Shown in pieces: positions 15,492 through 21,546 of a stretch of DNA of 21,546 nt. Numbering within the stretch: the first letter of the stretch is position 1; every line of letters begins with the position of its first letter. The notes beneath the pieces were generated by a model, which was not told where the DNA came from, did not search any database, and saw only the letters and a program-made list of their open reading frames with translations. This DNA is from CAZVWV01 sp964631745 (GTDB taxonomy: Bacteria > Bdellovibrionota_C > UBA2361 > JBGSMV01), in contig CAZVWV010000059.1 in assembly GCA_964631745.1 (NCBI GenBank), forward strand, positions 1 through 21,546. The letters are read 5' to 3'. Made by a program: the position numbers and the translations under genes.

Positions 15492-17069
15492 CTAATGCCT
15501 AAAGTGCCGCTGTTCCGCGAATAGCAGCGAAACTCCGTGTTTATTTGCAACTTCTATAACCTCAGAATCCCTTTTGGCGCCCCCTGGCGCTATGACTGCT
15601 TTAATTCCAGAGCCTGCTAAGGCCTCAATATTATCTGAGAACGGAAAGAAGGCATCGGAGGCACACACAGCGCCCTCAAGAGTATGCCCATGACGTTTGG
15701 CTTTGGCGATCGCCAGCTCAACTGCATCAATGCGACTCATCTGACCCGCGCCCACTCCGATTATAATTTTATCTTTGACTAAAACGATTGCGTTTGATTT
15801 AACGTGCGCACAAATTCGCCAAGCCAGCTCGAGGTCTGCCATTTCGACTTCCGAAGGCTCTCGATCGGTAACCAATTTAGCGTCTGAGGCTGGAGCAATT
15901 TGGGCATCCCGAACTTGGAACAGCACTCCGCCTTCAACAGCTCGCATCTCGTGCTTTAGAGCGGGCATATCTAAAGCGATCGTAATCAAACGCAAATTTT
16001 TATTGCGCTTTAACAGTTCCAGAGCTTCCGCTTCAAACGAGGGTGCCACAACTATCTCTGCAAAATCTTCACGAATAGCGGTGGCAATCTCAGCAGTAAC
16101 GGCGCCGTTAAATCCGATAACTCCGCCAAAATGACTGCGTGGATCTGAGCGCTTTGCCGCCTCAAATGCCGAGAGTAATGAGTCGCTAAAGGCAGCTCCG
16201 CATGGGTTCAGATGTTTAATAATAAAAGCAAAGGGTGCCTGCTTATGAAAATCACGAACCAAACGGATGGCGGCATCACAATCTAAGATATTATTATACG
16301 AGAGCTCTTTACCTGAAAGTTGTTTCCAGCTCATCTTCTGAGGATCACAAGCAAAGCGGTAGAAACGTCCTTGTTGATGGGGGTTCTCGGCGTACCGTAA
16401 TTCTTGAGATTCGCTAAAAAATGCTCCGGCCACGCCCGATAATTCTGTCTGAGTATGTTCCAAACCGGATGCCTTAACCGTGGTTTCTGAAAAATAACGG
16501 GCAACCTCCATATTGTCGCGCGCCAACAAGGAGAACGCTTTAACAGCCAATCGCCGTCGACAGTCAAAGGCCTGAACTGACTCCGGCTCACGTAGGGCAG
16601 CTAATACCTCGCTATAATCGGCTGGATCACAAACGACAAAAACGCTCTCAAAATTCTTGGCCGCAGCGCGCAACATGGTTGGACCGCCCACATCAACGAA
16701 CTCCACCATCTTTCTGGCAGGCAGACCTTCCCCTAATTTATCGATGAAGGGGTAAAGGTTAATTACGACTAAGTCGATCGGGAGTATCTCGTTATTGCTA
16801 AGCTCCTGCATGTGCGCAGGATCCGAGCGTTTCGCCAATATGCCGGCGTGAATCTTGGGATGCAATGTCTTAACCCGCCCGTCAAGGATCTCACGTTGAG
16901 CGGTATACGTTTCAATCGAAAGCGATTCGACTTTGGATTCAGTAAGATGTTTGCCGGAACCGCTTGTGCTGAGTAAGAGGAATCCTAAATTCTTCAACTC
17001 CCGGGCGAAGTCAACAAGCCCGGTCTTATCGGTTACGCTGATGAGTGCCGCCCTAGCCGTATTCTGCAT
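15492..17069 (-). CDS. purH: Bifunctional AICAR transformylase / IMP cyclohydrolase
   Basis: This enzyme catalyses the last two steps of IMP synthesis: formylation of AICAR with 10-formyl-THF, then ring closure. The 525 residues match the family. The cyclohydrolase (MGS-like) domain covers about 1-195: ALISVTDKTGLVDFA at 8-22, STSGSGKHL at 34-42, ILDGRVKTLHPKIHAGIL at 61-78 and VDVGGPTMLRAAAKN at 125-139. The transformylase domain has RYAENPHQQG at 225-234 and IIKHLNPCGAA at 283-293, in which K285 and H286 are the catalytic pair, and ends in RHFRH. Its start lies 64 bases after the end of the PP2C gene and 3 bases separate it from purD, so the three plus the next two genes are probably one transcript. 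Confidence 0.97.
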   Translation of the reverse strand: MQNTARAALISVTDKTGLVDFARELKNLGFLLLSTSGSGKHLTESKVESLSIETYTAQREILDGRVKTLHPKIHAGILAKRSDPAHMQELSNNEILPIDLVVINLYPFIDKLGEGLPARKMVEFVDVGGPTMLRAAAKNFESVFVVCDPADYSEVLAALREPESVQAFDCRRRLAVKAFSLLARDNMEVARYFSETTVKASGLEHTQTELSGVAGAFFSESQELRYAENPHQQGRFYRFACDPQKMSWKQLSGKELSYNNILDCDAAIRLVRDFHKQAPFAFIIKHLNPCGAAFSDSLLSAFEAAKRSDPRSHFGGVIGFNGAVTAEIATAIREDFAEIVVAPSFEAEALELLKRNKNLRLITIALDMPALKHEMRAVEGGVLFQVRDAQIAPASDAKLVTDREPSEVEMADLELAWRICAHVKSNAIVLVKDKIIIGVGAGQMSRIDAVELAIAKAKRHGHTLEGAVCASDAFFPFSDNIEALAGSGIKAVIAPGGAKRDSEVIEVANKHGVSLLFAEQRHFRH

Positions 17070-17133
17070 AAAACCCCATGAAGGAATCCAGGCTAGGGTA
17101 GATCAGCTAAATCTGGAATGCAAATCGTTGCTA

Positions 17134-19185
17134 TTAATCCGGCAGAACTTTGCCAAGTTCATTCAACTCTTCGCGGGCCAATTCTTGCTTATGAATTAGT
17201 TCTTTACGCACACGATCTTTGGCGCGCACATCGCCGCCCATGATCACTTGAATATATTGGACGTCTTGATCAAGGGCGTTAATCTTGGACTGTAATTGAT
17301 CACGATCGAGCGTGAGTTCAGCGATTCTTTGGTCAGCGCTCTTGACTTCGCGTTCGATGGCATCTTTGACCTCTGCCGCCAAATCAATCATGCGCTGCTT
17401 TCTAACTTTGAGAAGCTCTTTTACCTTCTCGTCCTGTTTGTTATCGGTTGGATTGTAACGCCAAATCTCATTTTCTTGTAAGTACGCCCAAGTTGCGCGC
17501 TCAAAGATCTCCTTTTTCTCTTTGACTGCCTCCGAAGAGACAGAAACCTCAGAAGCTAAATTAATGGGATCTGTCGTCTGAAGCCGTTTCTGACGTCCAT
17601 ACCAGACCGCCAGTTTTCTAGCTGCCCCGTCCATTTCGATCTGAATATCATTAATTTTCGATTTGTAACTTTCGCGCTCGCGCGTTGTAGCCTGCAAGAG
17701 TTCGCCCATCCTGCCGGAGATAGGACGATCGATGGCTTCTAGCTTTTGTTCGATGCTGTTTAGAAAATCCCTAACCTCGACTTTGCGAGACTTTACATTA
17801 TCAAGATCGTGCTGACTCAGGCTGCCAGATAAATCTCCGCTCAAATTACGCACTTCCTCGGAATCCACATGTTCGACGCCGATGGGGTCCATATCGGGCA
17901 AGGCGCTCCTCAAAATTGGCGCGCCCACAGAATCAGGAAGAAAAACATCAACATGTGAAAGCACTGCCTGCTCCGGCAACGGCACCACAACTTGAGATTC
18001 AGTTGAACTAACCGGCACATGTCCGCTCAAAAGCTCAAGTCCCTCTGGTTCGGATCGCGAGCCAGCCCAGATCCAAGCTCCGCCCACTCCGATTAGGATG
18101 CCGATTAATAACACGCTAAGCCCCATCTGAAGCTGTGGCTTATTGGCGGGCCCTTTTTTCAAGTTGAATCCTGGGAGTTCGTCACCGGCATCGGCAGCGT
18201 GGTCCGAATATTCTTGCGAACCGCTCACGTTTGCCACTTTCGAGAATGACATACCACCGTGCAATTCGGGAGAATCGCTCAGGTTACCATTTTCGGCTTG
18301 CGATTCTCCATTTTCATGAGAGGACGCTCCTGAGTCCGGCAGATCGTCCGCTTGAATTTCAACGGTATCTTCGACTCCCTCGCCAACCTCTTCGGGAAAA
18401 TCCTCAATTCCTAATGGAAAGCTCTCTCCGACCTGCACCAAGATCAAGGTTATATTGTCGGCCCCGCCTCGTTCGTTGGCGAGATCTATACATTTTTGAA
18501 TAGACTGATCGAGCGAATTCTCAGACAAGATCTCAACTAAAGCCCGCTCAGTCACCATGTTGTAAAGCCCGTCAGAGCACAGCAAGTACACATCACCGCG
18601 CGCCGGGCCGTCATCACAGTACCAACAGTCAACCTCTATATCCGGAGTTGGTCCCAATGATCGGGTTAACATATGGGCGACCGGGTGATTCTCTGCTTGA
18701 TCTTCATTCAAGGTGCCATTTCGAATCAGCTCTCGCACTAAGGTGTGATCCTCTGAGAGCTGCTTAAGCCGGCCGTTACGGAAACGATATATACGCGAGT
18801 CGCCGACGTTCACTAGATAAAGACTGCGGCCCACAAATGCCACGCCGGTAAGAGTGGTGCCCATTCCGGCCATACCACCTTCTTCGTTGCCTTTCTCATG
18901 GATACGCGTGTTGGCAAGTTGCGCGGCCGCCACGACCGCCGGAACTGTAAGTTCAGTTTTTGAGCGCAGCTCCTCTTGGATGGTCTTGACCGCTAAGTTG
19001 GAAGCGATGGCACCTCCCTTCACGCCGCCCATTCCATCTGCCACGATATACAATCGAAAGCCCTCGCCTTCGATCACGCCAAATGAATCTTGATTCTCTT
19101 CTCGCTTCTTACCAATGTCGGTGCCAGCCGCATACTTCAAAGCGCTAAGCGGTGAATCCGCAGACGATGTGTGGGTTGTGTCCAT
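17134..19185 (-). CDS. PP2C-type Ser/Thr phosphatase with membrane anchor and coiled coil
   Basis: This is a metal-dependent protein phosphatase. The catalytic domain covers about 16-253 and has the usual aspartates: D33 in EENQDSFG, D50 in VADGMGG, D205 in CSDGLYNM and D243 in GGADNITL; NVGDSRIYR at 126-134 is also typical. It resembles stand-alone bacterial PppA/Stp1 proteins. Residues about 255-350 form an acidic, low-complexity linker. One membrane segment at about 353-374 (GLSVLLIGILIGVGGAWIW) follows, then about 300 residues rich in K, E, R, L and Q that look like long coiled coils, probably outside the inner membrane. The catalytic part would be cytoplasmic. No kinase gene is adjacent. 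AGG lies 7 bases before the ATG. It heads the purHD unit. Confidence 0.93.
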   Translation of the reverse strand: MDTTHTSSADSPLSALKYAAGTDIGKKREENQDSFGVIEGEGFRLYIVADGMGGVKGGAIASNLAVKTIQEELRSKTELTVPAVVAAAQLANTRIHEKGNEEGGMAGMGTTLTGVAFVGRSLYLVNVGDSRIYRFRNGRLKQLSEDHTLVRELIRNGTLNEDQAENHPVAHMLTRSLGPTPDIEVDCWYCDDGPARGDVYLLCSDGLYNMVTERALVEILSENSLDQSIQKCIDLANERGGADNITLILVQVGESFPLGIEDFPEEVGEGVEDTVEIQADDLPDSGASSHENGESQAENGNLSDSPELHGGMSFSKVANVSGSQEYSDHAADAGDELPGFNLKKGPANKPQLQMGLSVLLIGILIGVGGAWIWAGSRSEPEGLELLSGHVPVSSTESQVVVPLPEQAVLSHVDVFLPDSVGAPILRSALPDMDPIGVEHVDSEEVRNLSGDLSGSLSQHDLDNVKSRKVEVRDFLNSIEQKLEAIDRPISGRMGELLQATTRERESYKSKINDIQIEMDGAARKLAVWYGRQKRLQTTDPINLASEVSVSSEAVKEKKEIFERATWAYLQENEIWRYNPTDNKQDEKVKELLKVRKQRMIDLAAEVKDAIEREVKSADQRIAELTLDRDQLQSKINALDQDVQYIQVIMGGDVRAKDRVRKELIHKQELAREELNELGKVLPD

Positions 19186-19510
19186 TTACCTAACGAGTGC
19201 TTTGCCTAGACTGTTACCTCAAGAGCGATACCTTAGTTCCGAAACAACACTTCTTATTCTACTTCTAATACATTAGATGCAAGAAGCTGGCACATTCGAA
19301 TCGTTTAGCCAGGTCGATGCCGTCCCCAAGCTTAACCACCTGAATTGATTAATAAATCGGCAGCATGCCGAAATTAATTTAGTCACATTTCTGGGGTCTC
19401 CTGAAAGCACGGTTTGCCTAGTAGTTCCAGCTAGTTAAGGCTCGGTGACATAACTATTCGATCCCAGAGCAAAGCGCAAGCGCGGGTGGGATTAATGTAT
19501 TAACAAAATA

Positions 19511-19534
19511 TTATGTAGCGCCTTCGGCGTCGGC
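19511..19534 (-). repeat. REP-like repeat fragment
   Basis: Read on the minus strand, GCCGACG and AAGGCGCTACATAA match the right half of the element at 10749-10783. The centre is shortened and altered, so the palindrome is only partial. Confidence 0.5.
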
Positions 19535-19642
19535 TTAGTCCACGGCGGTCTGGAGTAGGCCTATCGCTGAGTAGGAATTAAAAATAGCAAAGACACAAGC
19601 GGGCAGAAATAAGCCGGTCTAGTCTCCTACAGGCTTGATTCG

Positions 19643-19688
19643 ATATTTGCCCAAAACTGCCCAATGACCACTACTTTTGGGCAAATAT
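19643..19688. repeat. Perfect 14-bp inverted repeat
   Basis: ATATTTGCCCAAAA at 19643-19656 and its exact reverse complement at 19675-19688 are separated by 18 bases that include a further GCCCA. No gene is within 280 bases. It could be an operator for a dimeric or tetrameric regulator, a transcript hairpin, or a mobile-element end. Confidence 0.8.
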
Positions 19689-19783
19689 AAAGTTGCTATA
19701 TTCCGCCAAAACTAGCGTAGCTTGGTTACTTTTGGTAATTTATACGCCCACACAACGGTCTCTGAGACTTTTCTTGCTGGCCA

Positions 19784-19859
19784 GCCCAACTAATCCAGTT
19801 AGGCGCAAATATGGTGGAGCGGCTTTTGCGCAAGCTTCCAATCTATTTCTTTGTTAGGC
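19784..19859 (-). other. attC-like recombination site (integron cassette type), candidate
   Basis: Read on the minus strand, the 76 bases begin with GCCTAAC (19853-19859), which fits RYYYAAC, and end with GTTGGGC (19784-19790), which fits GTTRRRY. The two ends pair over seven positions with one T-G wobble. Inside, AGATTGG and CCTAACT pair imperfectly where L boxes belong, and GCGCAAA with TTTGCGC forms a perfect 7-bp central stem. It lies 114 bases downstream of the stop codon of the 131-residue gene, the side expected for a cassette. No integrase gene or attI is visible in the window. Confidence 0.4.
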
Positions 19860-19973
19860 GCTTACTAGCCCCGTTCCAGACTTCACAAGTTGGCGCCCCC
19901 ACTTGGTCAACGCAGTTGTAACAGCGCGAAATCTCTTCAATTCAATTGGCATCCAGAATAAATGCTTAACCAT

Positions 19974-20369
19974 TCATTGCTCGCGCATTCTAGATTGGAG
20001 TTGCTCGATTATTCTCCGTCTCTCCACTTTATCAATTGAGGGCAGAGCGTTTTCTAAATAGTCCGTCAGCACCGCGACATCGCGGTTCCCGCAGTTGTTT
20101 GGGACAGAGAAAGCTATCGGCTGGCCCTCCTTATCTTCAATCAGTAAATACCATTCCGGATTATCCAGAGGCGCATTGACTGCACTTTCGACATCAACCA
20201 ACGCGAGCGACAGTTCTCGCGGAGTACGTGAACTCAGTTTTCCAATTGTATCGCGCACGCGCTTCAATGCAACTAGTACCTCTTCGGGCATTTTTTCCTC
20301 TGATAGCTCCCCGCCAGGCAGCTCTGTCGCAGATCTATGAGCGAGCGCTGCTTTAATTACTTTACTCAT
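19974..20369 (-). CDS. Unknown 131-residue protein
   Basis: I do not recognise a family. It is hydrophilic with no signal peptide or membrane segment. It has a helical N-terminal part (about 26-65), a central strand-rich region (WYLLIEDKEGQPIAFSVP at 73-90) and a helical, charged C terminus (LTDYLENALPSIDKVERRRI at 101-120). C93 is the only cysteine. A possible ribosome site, AAGAG, lies about 9 bases before the ATG. It is the last of three small genes on the same strand, separated from the previous one by 83 bases that form a hairpin, and followed by the attC-like site, so it could be a cassette gene. Function unknown. Confidence 0.6.
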   Translation of the reverse strand: MSKVIKAALAHRSATELPGGELSEEKMPEEVLVALKRVRDTIGKLSSRTPRELSLALVDVESAVNAPLDNPEWYLLIEDKEGQPIAFSVPNNCGNRDVAVLTDYLENALPSIDKVERRRIIEQLQSRMREQ

Positions 20370-20397
20370 TGTGATTACTCTTACAAACTATTCTAAT

Positions 20398-20452
20398 TAA
20401 CGTGCTTGCGCTTTAAATTGCGGCGCCCTCTGCCGACAATTGAACCCACTTA
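20398..20452. repeat. Imperfect hairpin between two small genes
   Basis: TAACGTG at 20398-20404 pairs with CACTTA at 20447-20452 with one bulged base. Inside, AATTGCGGC pairs with GCCGACAATT with one extra base. It starts directly after the stop codon of the 76-residue gene. The nested stems with extrahelical bases resemble a short attC, but the conserved AAC triplet is missing on one side. A plain terminator hairpin without a T tract is the alternative. Confidence 0.4.
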
Positions 20453-20683
20453 CTATCCGCCCTGCGCCGTTTTGCACTTCAGCCTCAAAAGAGTCCGAAG
20501 TGCTTCGTTTACCGATTTGGAATCAGAAAAATATTTAGCAACGTCACGTTCAATTACAACAATATTGTTGTTGTGTGCATACCGGCTAGCATATTTCCCT
20601 CGCACACCATCTCGAAAATCATACTCCGGGAGCATTCGATTGGCTGTAGGTTTTTTCTTTTTCTTACTATTTTTTGTCTTCAT
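20453..20683 (-). CDS. Small conserved protein (MLPEYDF...GVRGKYA family), possibly antitoxin-like
   Basis: The 76 residues carry a motif I recognise from a widespread family of short hypothetical proteins: MLPEYDF at 17-23, GVRGKYASRYA at 26-36, then NIVVIERDVAKYF and SKSVNEALRTLL. Some annotations treat relatives as antitoxins because of the C-terminal DxAxxF...S-x-x-V-N-x-A-L-R pattern, but I know of no firm proof. The N terminus is very basic (KTKNSKKKKKP), encoded by an A-rich run. A strong AAAGGAG ribosome site lies 12 bases before the ATG. No toxin-like partner is clear: the upstream neighbour is a cupin, 52 bases away, and the downstream one is unknown. Confidence 0.8.
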   Translation of the reverse strand: MKTKNSKKKKKPTANRMLPEYDFRDGVRGKYASRYAHNNNIVVIERDVAKYFSDSKSVNEALRTLLRLKCKTAQGG

Positions 20684-20735
20684 ATATCATTCGTTCTCCT
20701 TTGGTAGAGCGTCTGGCGCTAATAGTTCTTATACT

Positions 20736-21134
20736 CTATCCACGTTCCGTATGAACCGCTTCAAGTATCTCTGATCGATATTCGTCTGAAAGTTCGAATC
20801 GCGGAATACAGACGACCAGTAACTTATTTTCAGTGGAGCCACCCAGTATCTTGTGATGAAGATTCTTGGGAATGACGCATAGTTCATCTGTATCGAGTTG
20901 CTCCACCCATCGCTTATCAGCTTTGGGGTCAAAGAAGGCTACCTTGAGTGAGCCAGCTGTTACCACATAGATCTCATCAAAGGTTCTATGATAGTGTCCG
21001 ATGGTTTCTTGGACATTTTCGAGCATCGCAATATCCAGGGCCCCGTAATCCTCGGGCCGGAGAACTTCAGCAAGACGACCACAGAATGCACTCTGATGAA
21101 TTTGGTGATCACTCTTTTTGCGAATTATGTACAT
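20736..21134 (-). CDS. Cupin-domain protein
   Basis: This single-domain cupin has 132 residues. IGHYHRTFDEIYVVTAG at 45-61 is cupin motif 1, giving metal ligands H47, H49 and E54. ELCVIPKNLHHKILG at 84-98 is motif 2, with H93 or H94 as the fourth ligand. The protein probably binds one divalent metal. The small size and lack of further domains allow an isomerase, a sensor or a sugar-related role; the substrate cannot be told. The last 20 residues are charged and probably helical. It is first of three small minus-strand genes and has only a weak ribosome site. No signal peptide, so cytoplasmic. Confidence 0.85.
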   Translation of the reverse strand: MYIIRKKSDHQIHQSAFCGRLAEVLRPEDYGALDIAMLENVQETIGHYHRTFDEIYVVTAGSLKVAFFDPKADKRWVEQLDTDELCVIPKNLHHKILGGSTENKLLVVCIPRFELSDEYRSEILEAVHTERG

Positions 21135-21460
21135 TAGCGCGGCTCACGGTTGGGCCAATACAATGCGAACGCTTGAGCACGTCCAGTTGTAATGGCGCAT
21201 TATGCGCCTAAATGTTAACATTATGCATGCCCGTAGTCTTTAGATTCAAAGGTTACAAGTTTTGGCCGTGGGAGCCACCCCACGGCCATTAAGTTAAGCG
21301 TCGTTTGCTCGTAACTCGCGCACGGTCCAGTAAGGCTGTTGGAACAACCGATATATTTAACTAGCCCGCCAAGTTAACAGTTATTCGCTTGCTCAGATTG
21401 CCCACCCTTAACTTAATGGCCGTGAGGTGGCTCTAGTTGGATCGCAAGTTGGATGCTAAA
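21135..21460. other. 326-base intergenic region rich in palindromes
   Basis: It holds GGCGCAT-T-ATGCGCC at 21194-21208, the palindrome AATGTTAACATT at 21211-21222, a 9-bp hairpin GGCCGTGGG / CCCACGGCC at 21264-21287, and the 27-bp inverted repeat described separately. There is no open frame of note. Confidence 0.65.
21272..21433. repeat. 27-bp inverted repeat pair, possible mobile-element ends
   Basis: 21272-21298 and 21407-21433 are reverse complements at 26 of 27 bases (arm ends GAGCCACC and GGCCATTAAGTTAAG). They enclose 108 bases with no gene. The left arm is also half of the hairpin at 21264-21287. Such a unit could be a MITE-like element, or the right arm could be the terminal repeat of an insertion sequence whose gene starts at 21461. 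Confidence 0.7.
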
Positions 21461-21546
21461 ATGGCTAAGTCGCCAAAATGTCGCACCGAGTTCCGCAAAG
21501 ATTGTTTAGCTGAATATGGTAGCAGTGAAGGTAGTGCGACCGTCCG
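21461..21546 (+). CDS. Partial open frame at window edge, possible transposase start
   Basis: ATG at 21461 opens a frame with no stop for 28 complete codons to the window end. The peptide begins MAKSPKCRTEFRKDC and continues LAEYGSSEGSATV. The EFRKDCLAEY and GSS pattern loosely recalls the first helix of transposase helix-turn-helix domains. Its position 27 bases after a terminal-looking repeat agrees with that. It is too short to be sure it is a gene. Confidence 0.3.
   Translation, partial: MAKSPKCRTEFRKDCLAEYGSSEGSATV

Larger units (their letters stand above)
19186..19973. other. 788-base gene-free region
   Basis: There is no convincing open frame on either strand. It holds a REP-like fragment (19511-19534), a perfect 14-bp inverted repeat (19643-19688), an attC-like site (19784-19859) and, at 19451-19504, a hairpin with arms ATCCCA and TGGGAT. 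I see no tRNA. The PP2C promoter presumably lies near 19186-19280, but I cannot place it. Confidence 0.6.

Noticed and set aside
14890..15495. 201-residue plus-strand open frame
   Set aside because: Antisense to purD, which is clearly real; the frame is a by-product of purD codon use.
19280..19345. tRNA gene suggested by ATTCGAATCG
   Set aside because: No acceptor stem, anticodon arm or D arm can be placed around the T-loop-like string.
19451..19504. Another attC site (TAACTATTCGATC start)
   Set aside because: The left end and the inner stem ATCCCA / TGGGAT look right, but the right end lacks the GTT triplet needed for recombination.
20406..20774. 122-residue plus-strand open frame
   Set aside because: Antisense to the 76-residue gene, which has a strong ribosome site and a recognisable family motif.
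20453..21134. Classical toxin-antitoxin pair of the cupin and the 76-residue gene
   Set aside because: A cupin with intact metal ligands is not a known toxin type, and the 52-base gap argues against tight coupling.

Overview
The window comes from a Gram-negative bacterium of roughly even base composition. It carries ordinary chromosomal housekeeping genes (purH, purD, glpD, trxA, a beta-oxidation thiolase). The thioredoxin reads most like deltaproteobacterial ones, but no rRNA or other marker gene is present, so the lineage is a guess. Nothing looks like a phage, a plasmid backbone or a CRISPR locus.

Layout. (1) Positions 138-8736 are all on the minus strand. In transcription order they hold a radical-SAM-like protein without the Fe-S cysteines, a two-CBS-domain protein, an ArnT/PMT-type glycosyltransferase, two more very large polytopic membrane proteins (the second ends in a discoidin-like domain and overlaps the first by 4 bases), and, after a 206-base gap, a thiolase. 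(2) Positions 8973-12028 are on the plus strand: thioredoxin with a good sigma-70-type promoter, a terminator-like hairpin, a 447-residue protein that looks like two HU-like domains followed by a SUFU-like domain, a block of palindromic repeats, and a zinc-type alcohol dehydrogenase/quinone reductase relative. (3) Positions 12165-19185 are again on the minus strand: a membrane-anchored PP2C phosphatase, purH, purD, a small exported protein and glpD. This is probably one purine-biosynthesis transcription unit with attached genes. The convergent ends of (2) and (3) are separated by a 32-base inverted repeat. (4) Positions 19186-21546 are gene-poor: a 788-base gap, three small minus-strand genes (unknown, a conserved small family, a cupin), an attC-like site, several perfect or near-perfect inverted repeats, and the start of an open frame that leaves the window.

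Function. The GT-C-type trio suggests modification of an envelope glycan or lipid. GlpD and the thiolase feed respiratory carbon metabolism. PurH and PurD perform steps of de novo IMP synthesis. The PP2C protein probably reverses Ser/Thr phosphorylation and spans the inner membrane.

Most worth a second look are the cysteine-free radical SAM relative, the HU-HU-SUFU-like protein, a dispersed palindromic repeat family with compensatory stem changes, and the right-hand region, which resembles a small integron-cassette cluster without an integrase beside inverted repeats that may mark a mobile element. All family assignments were made by eye from the translated sequence.
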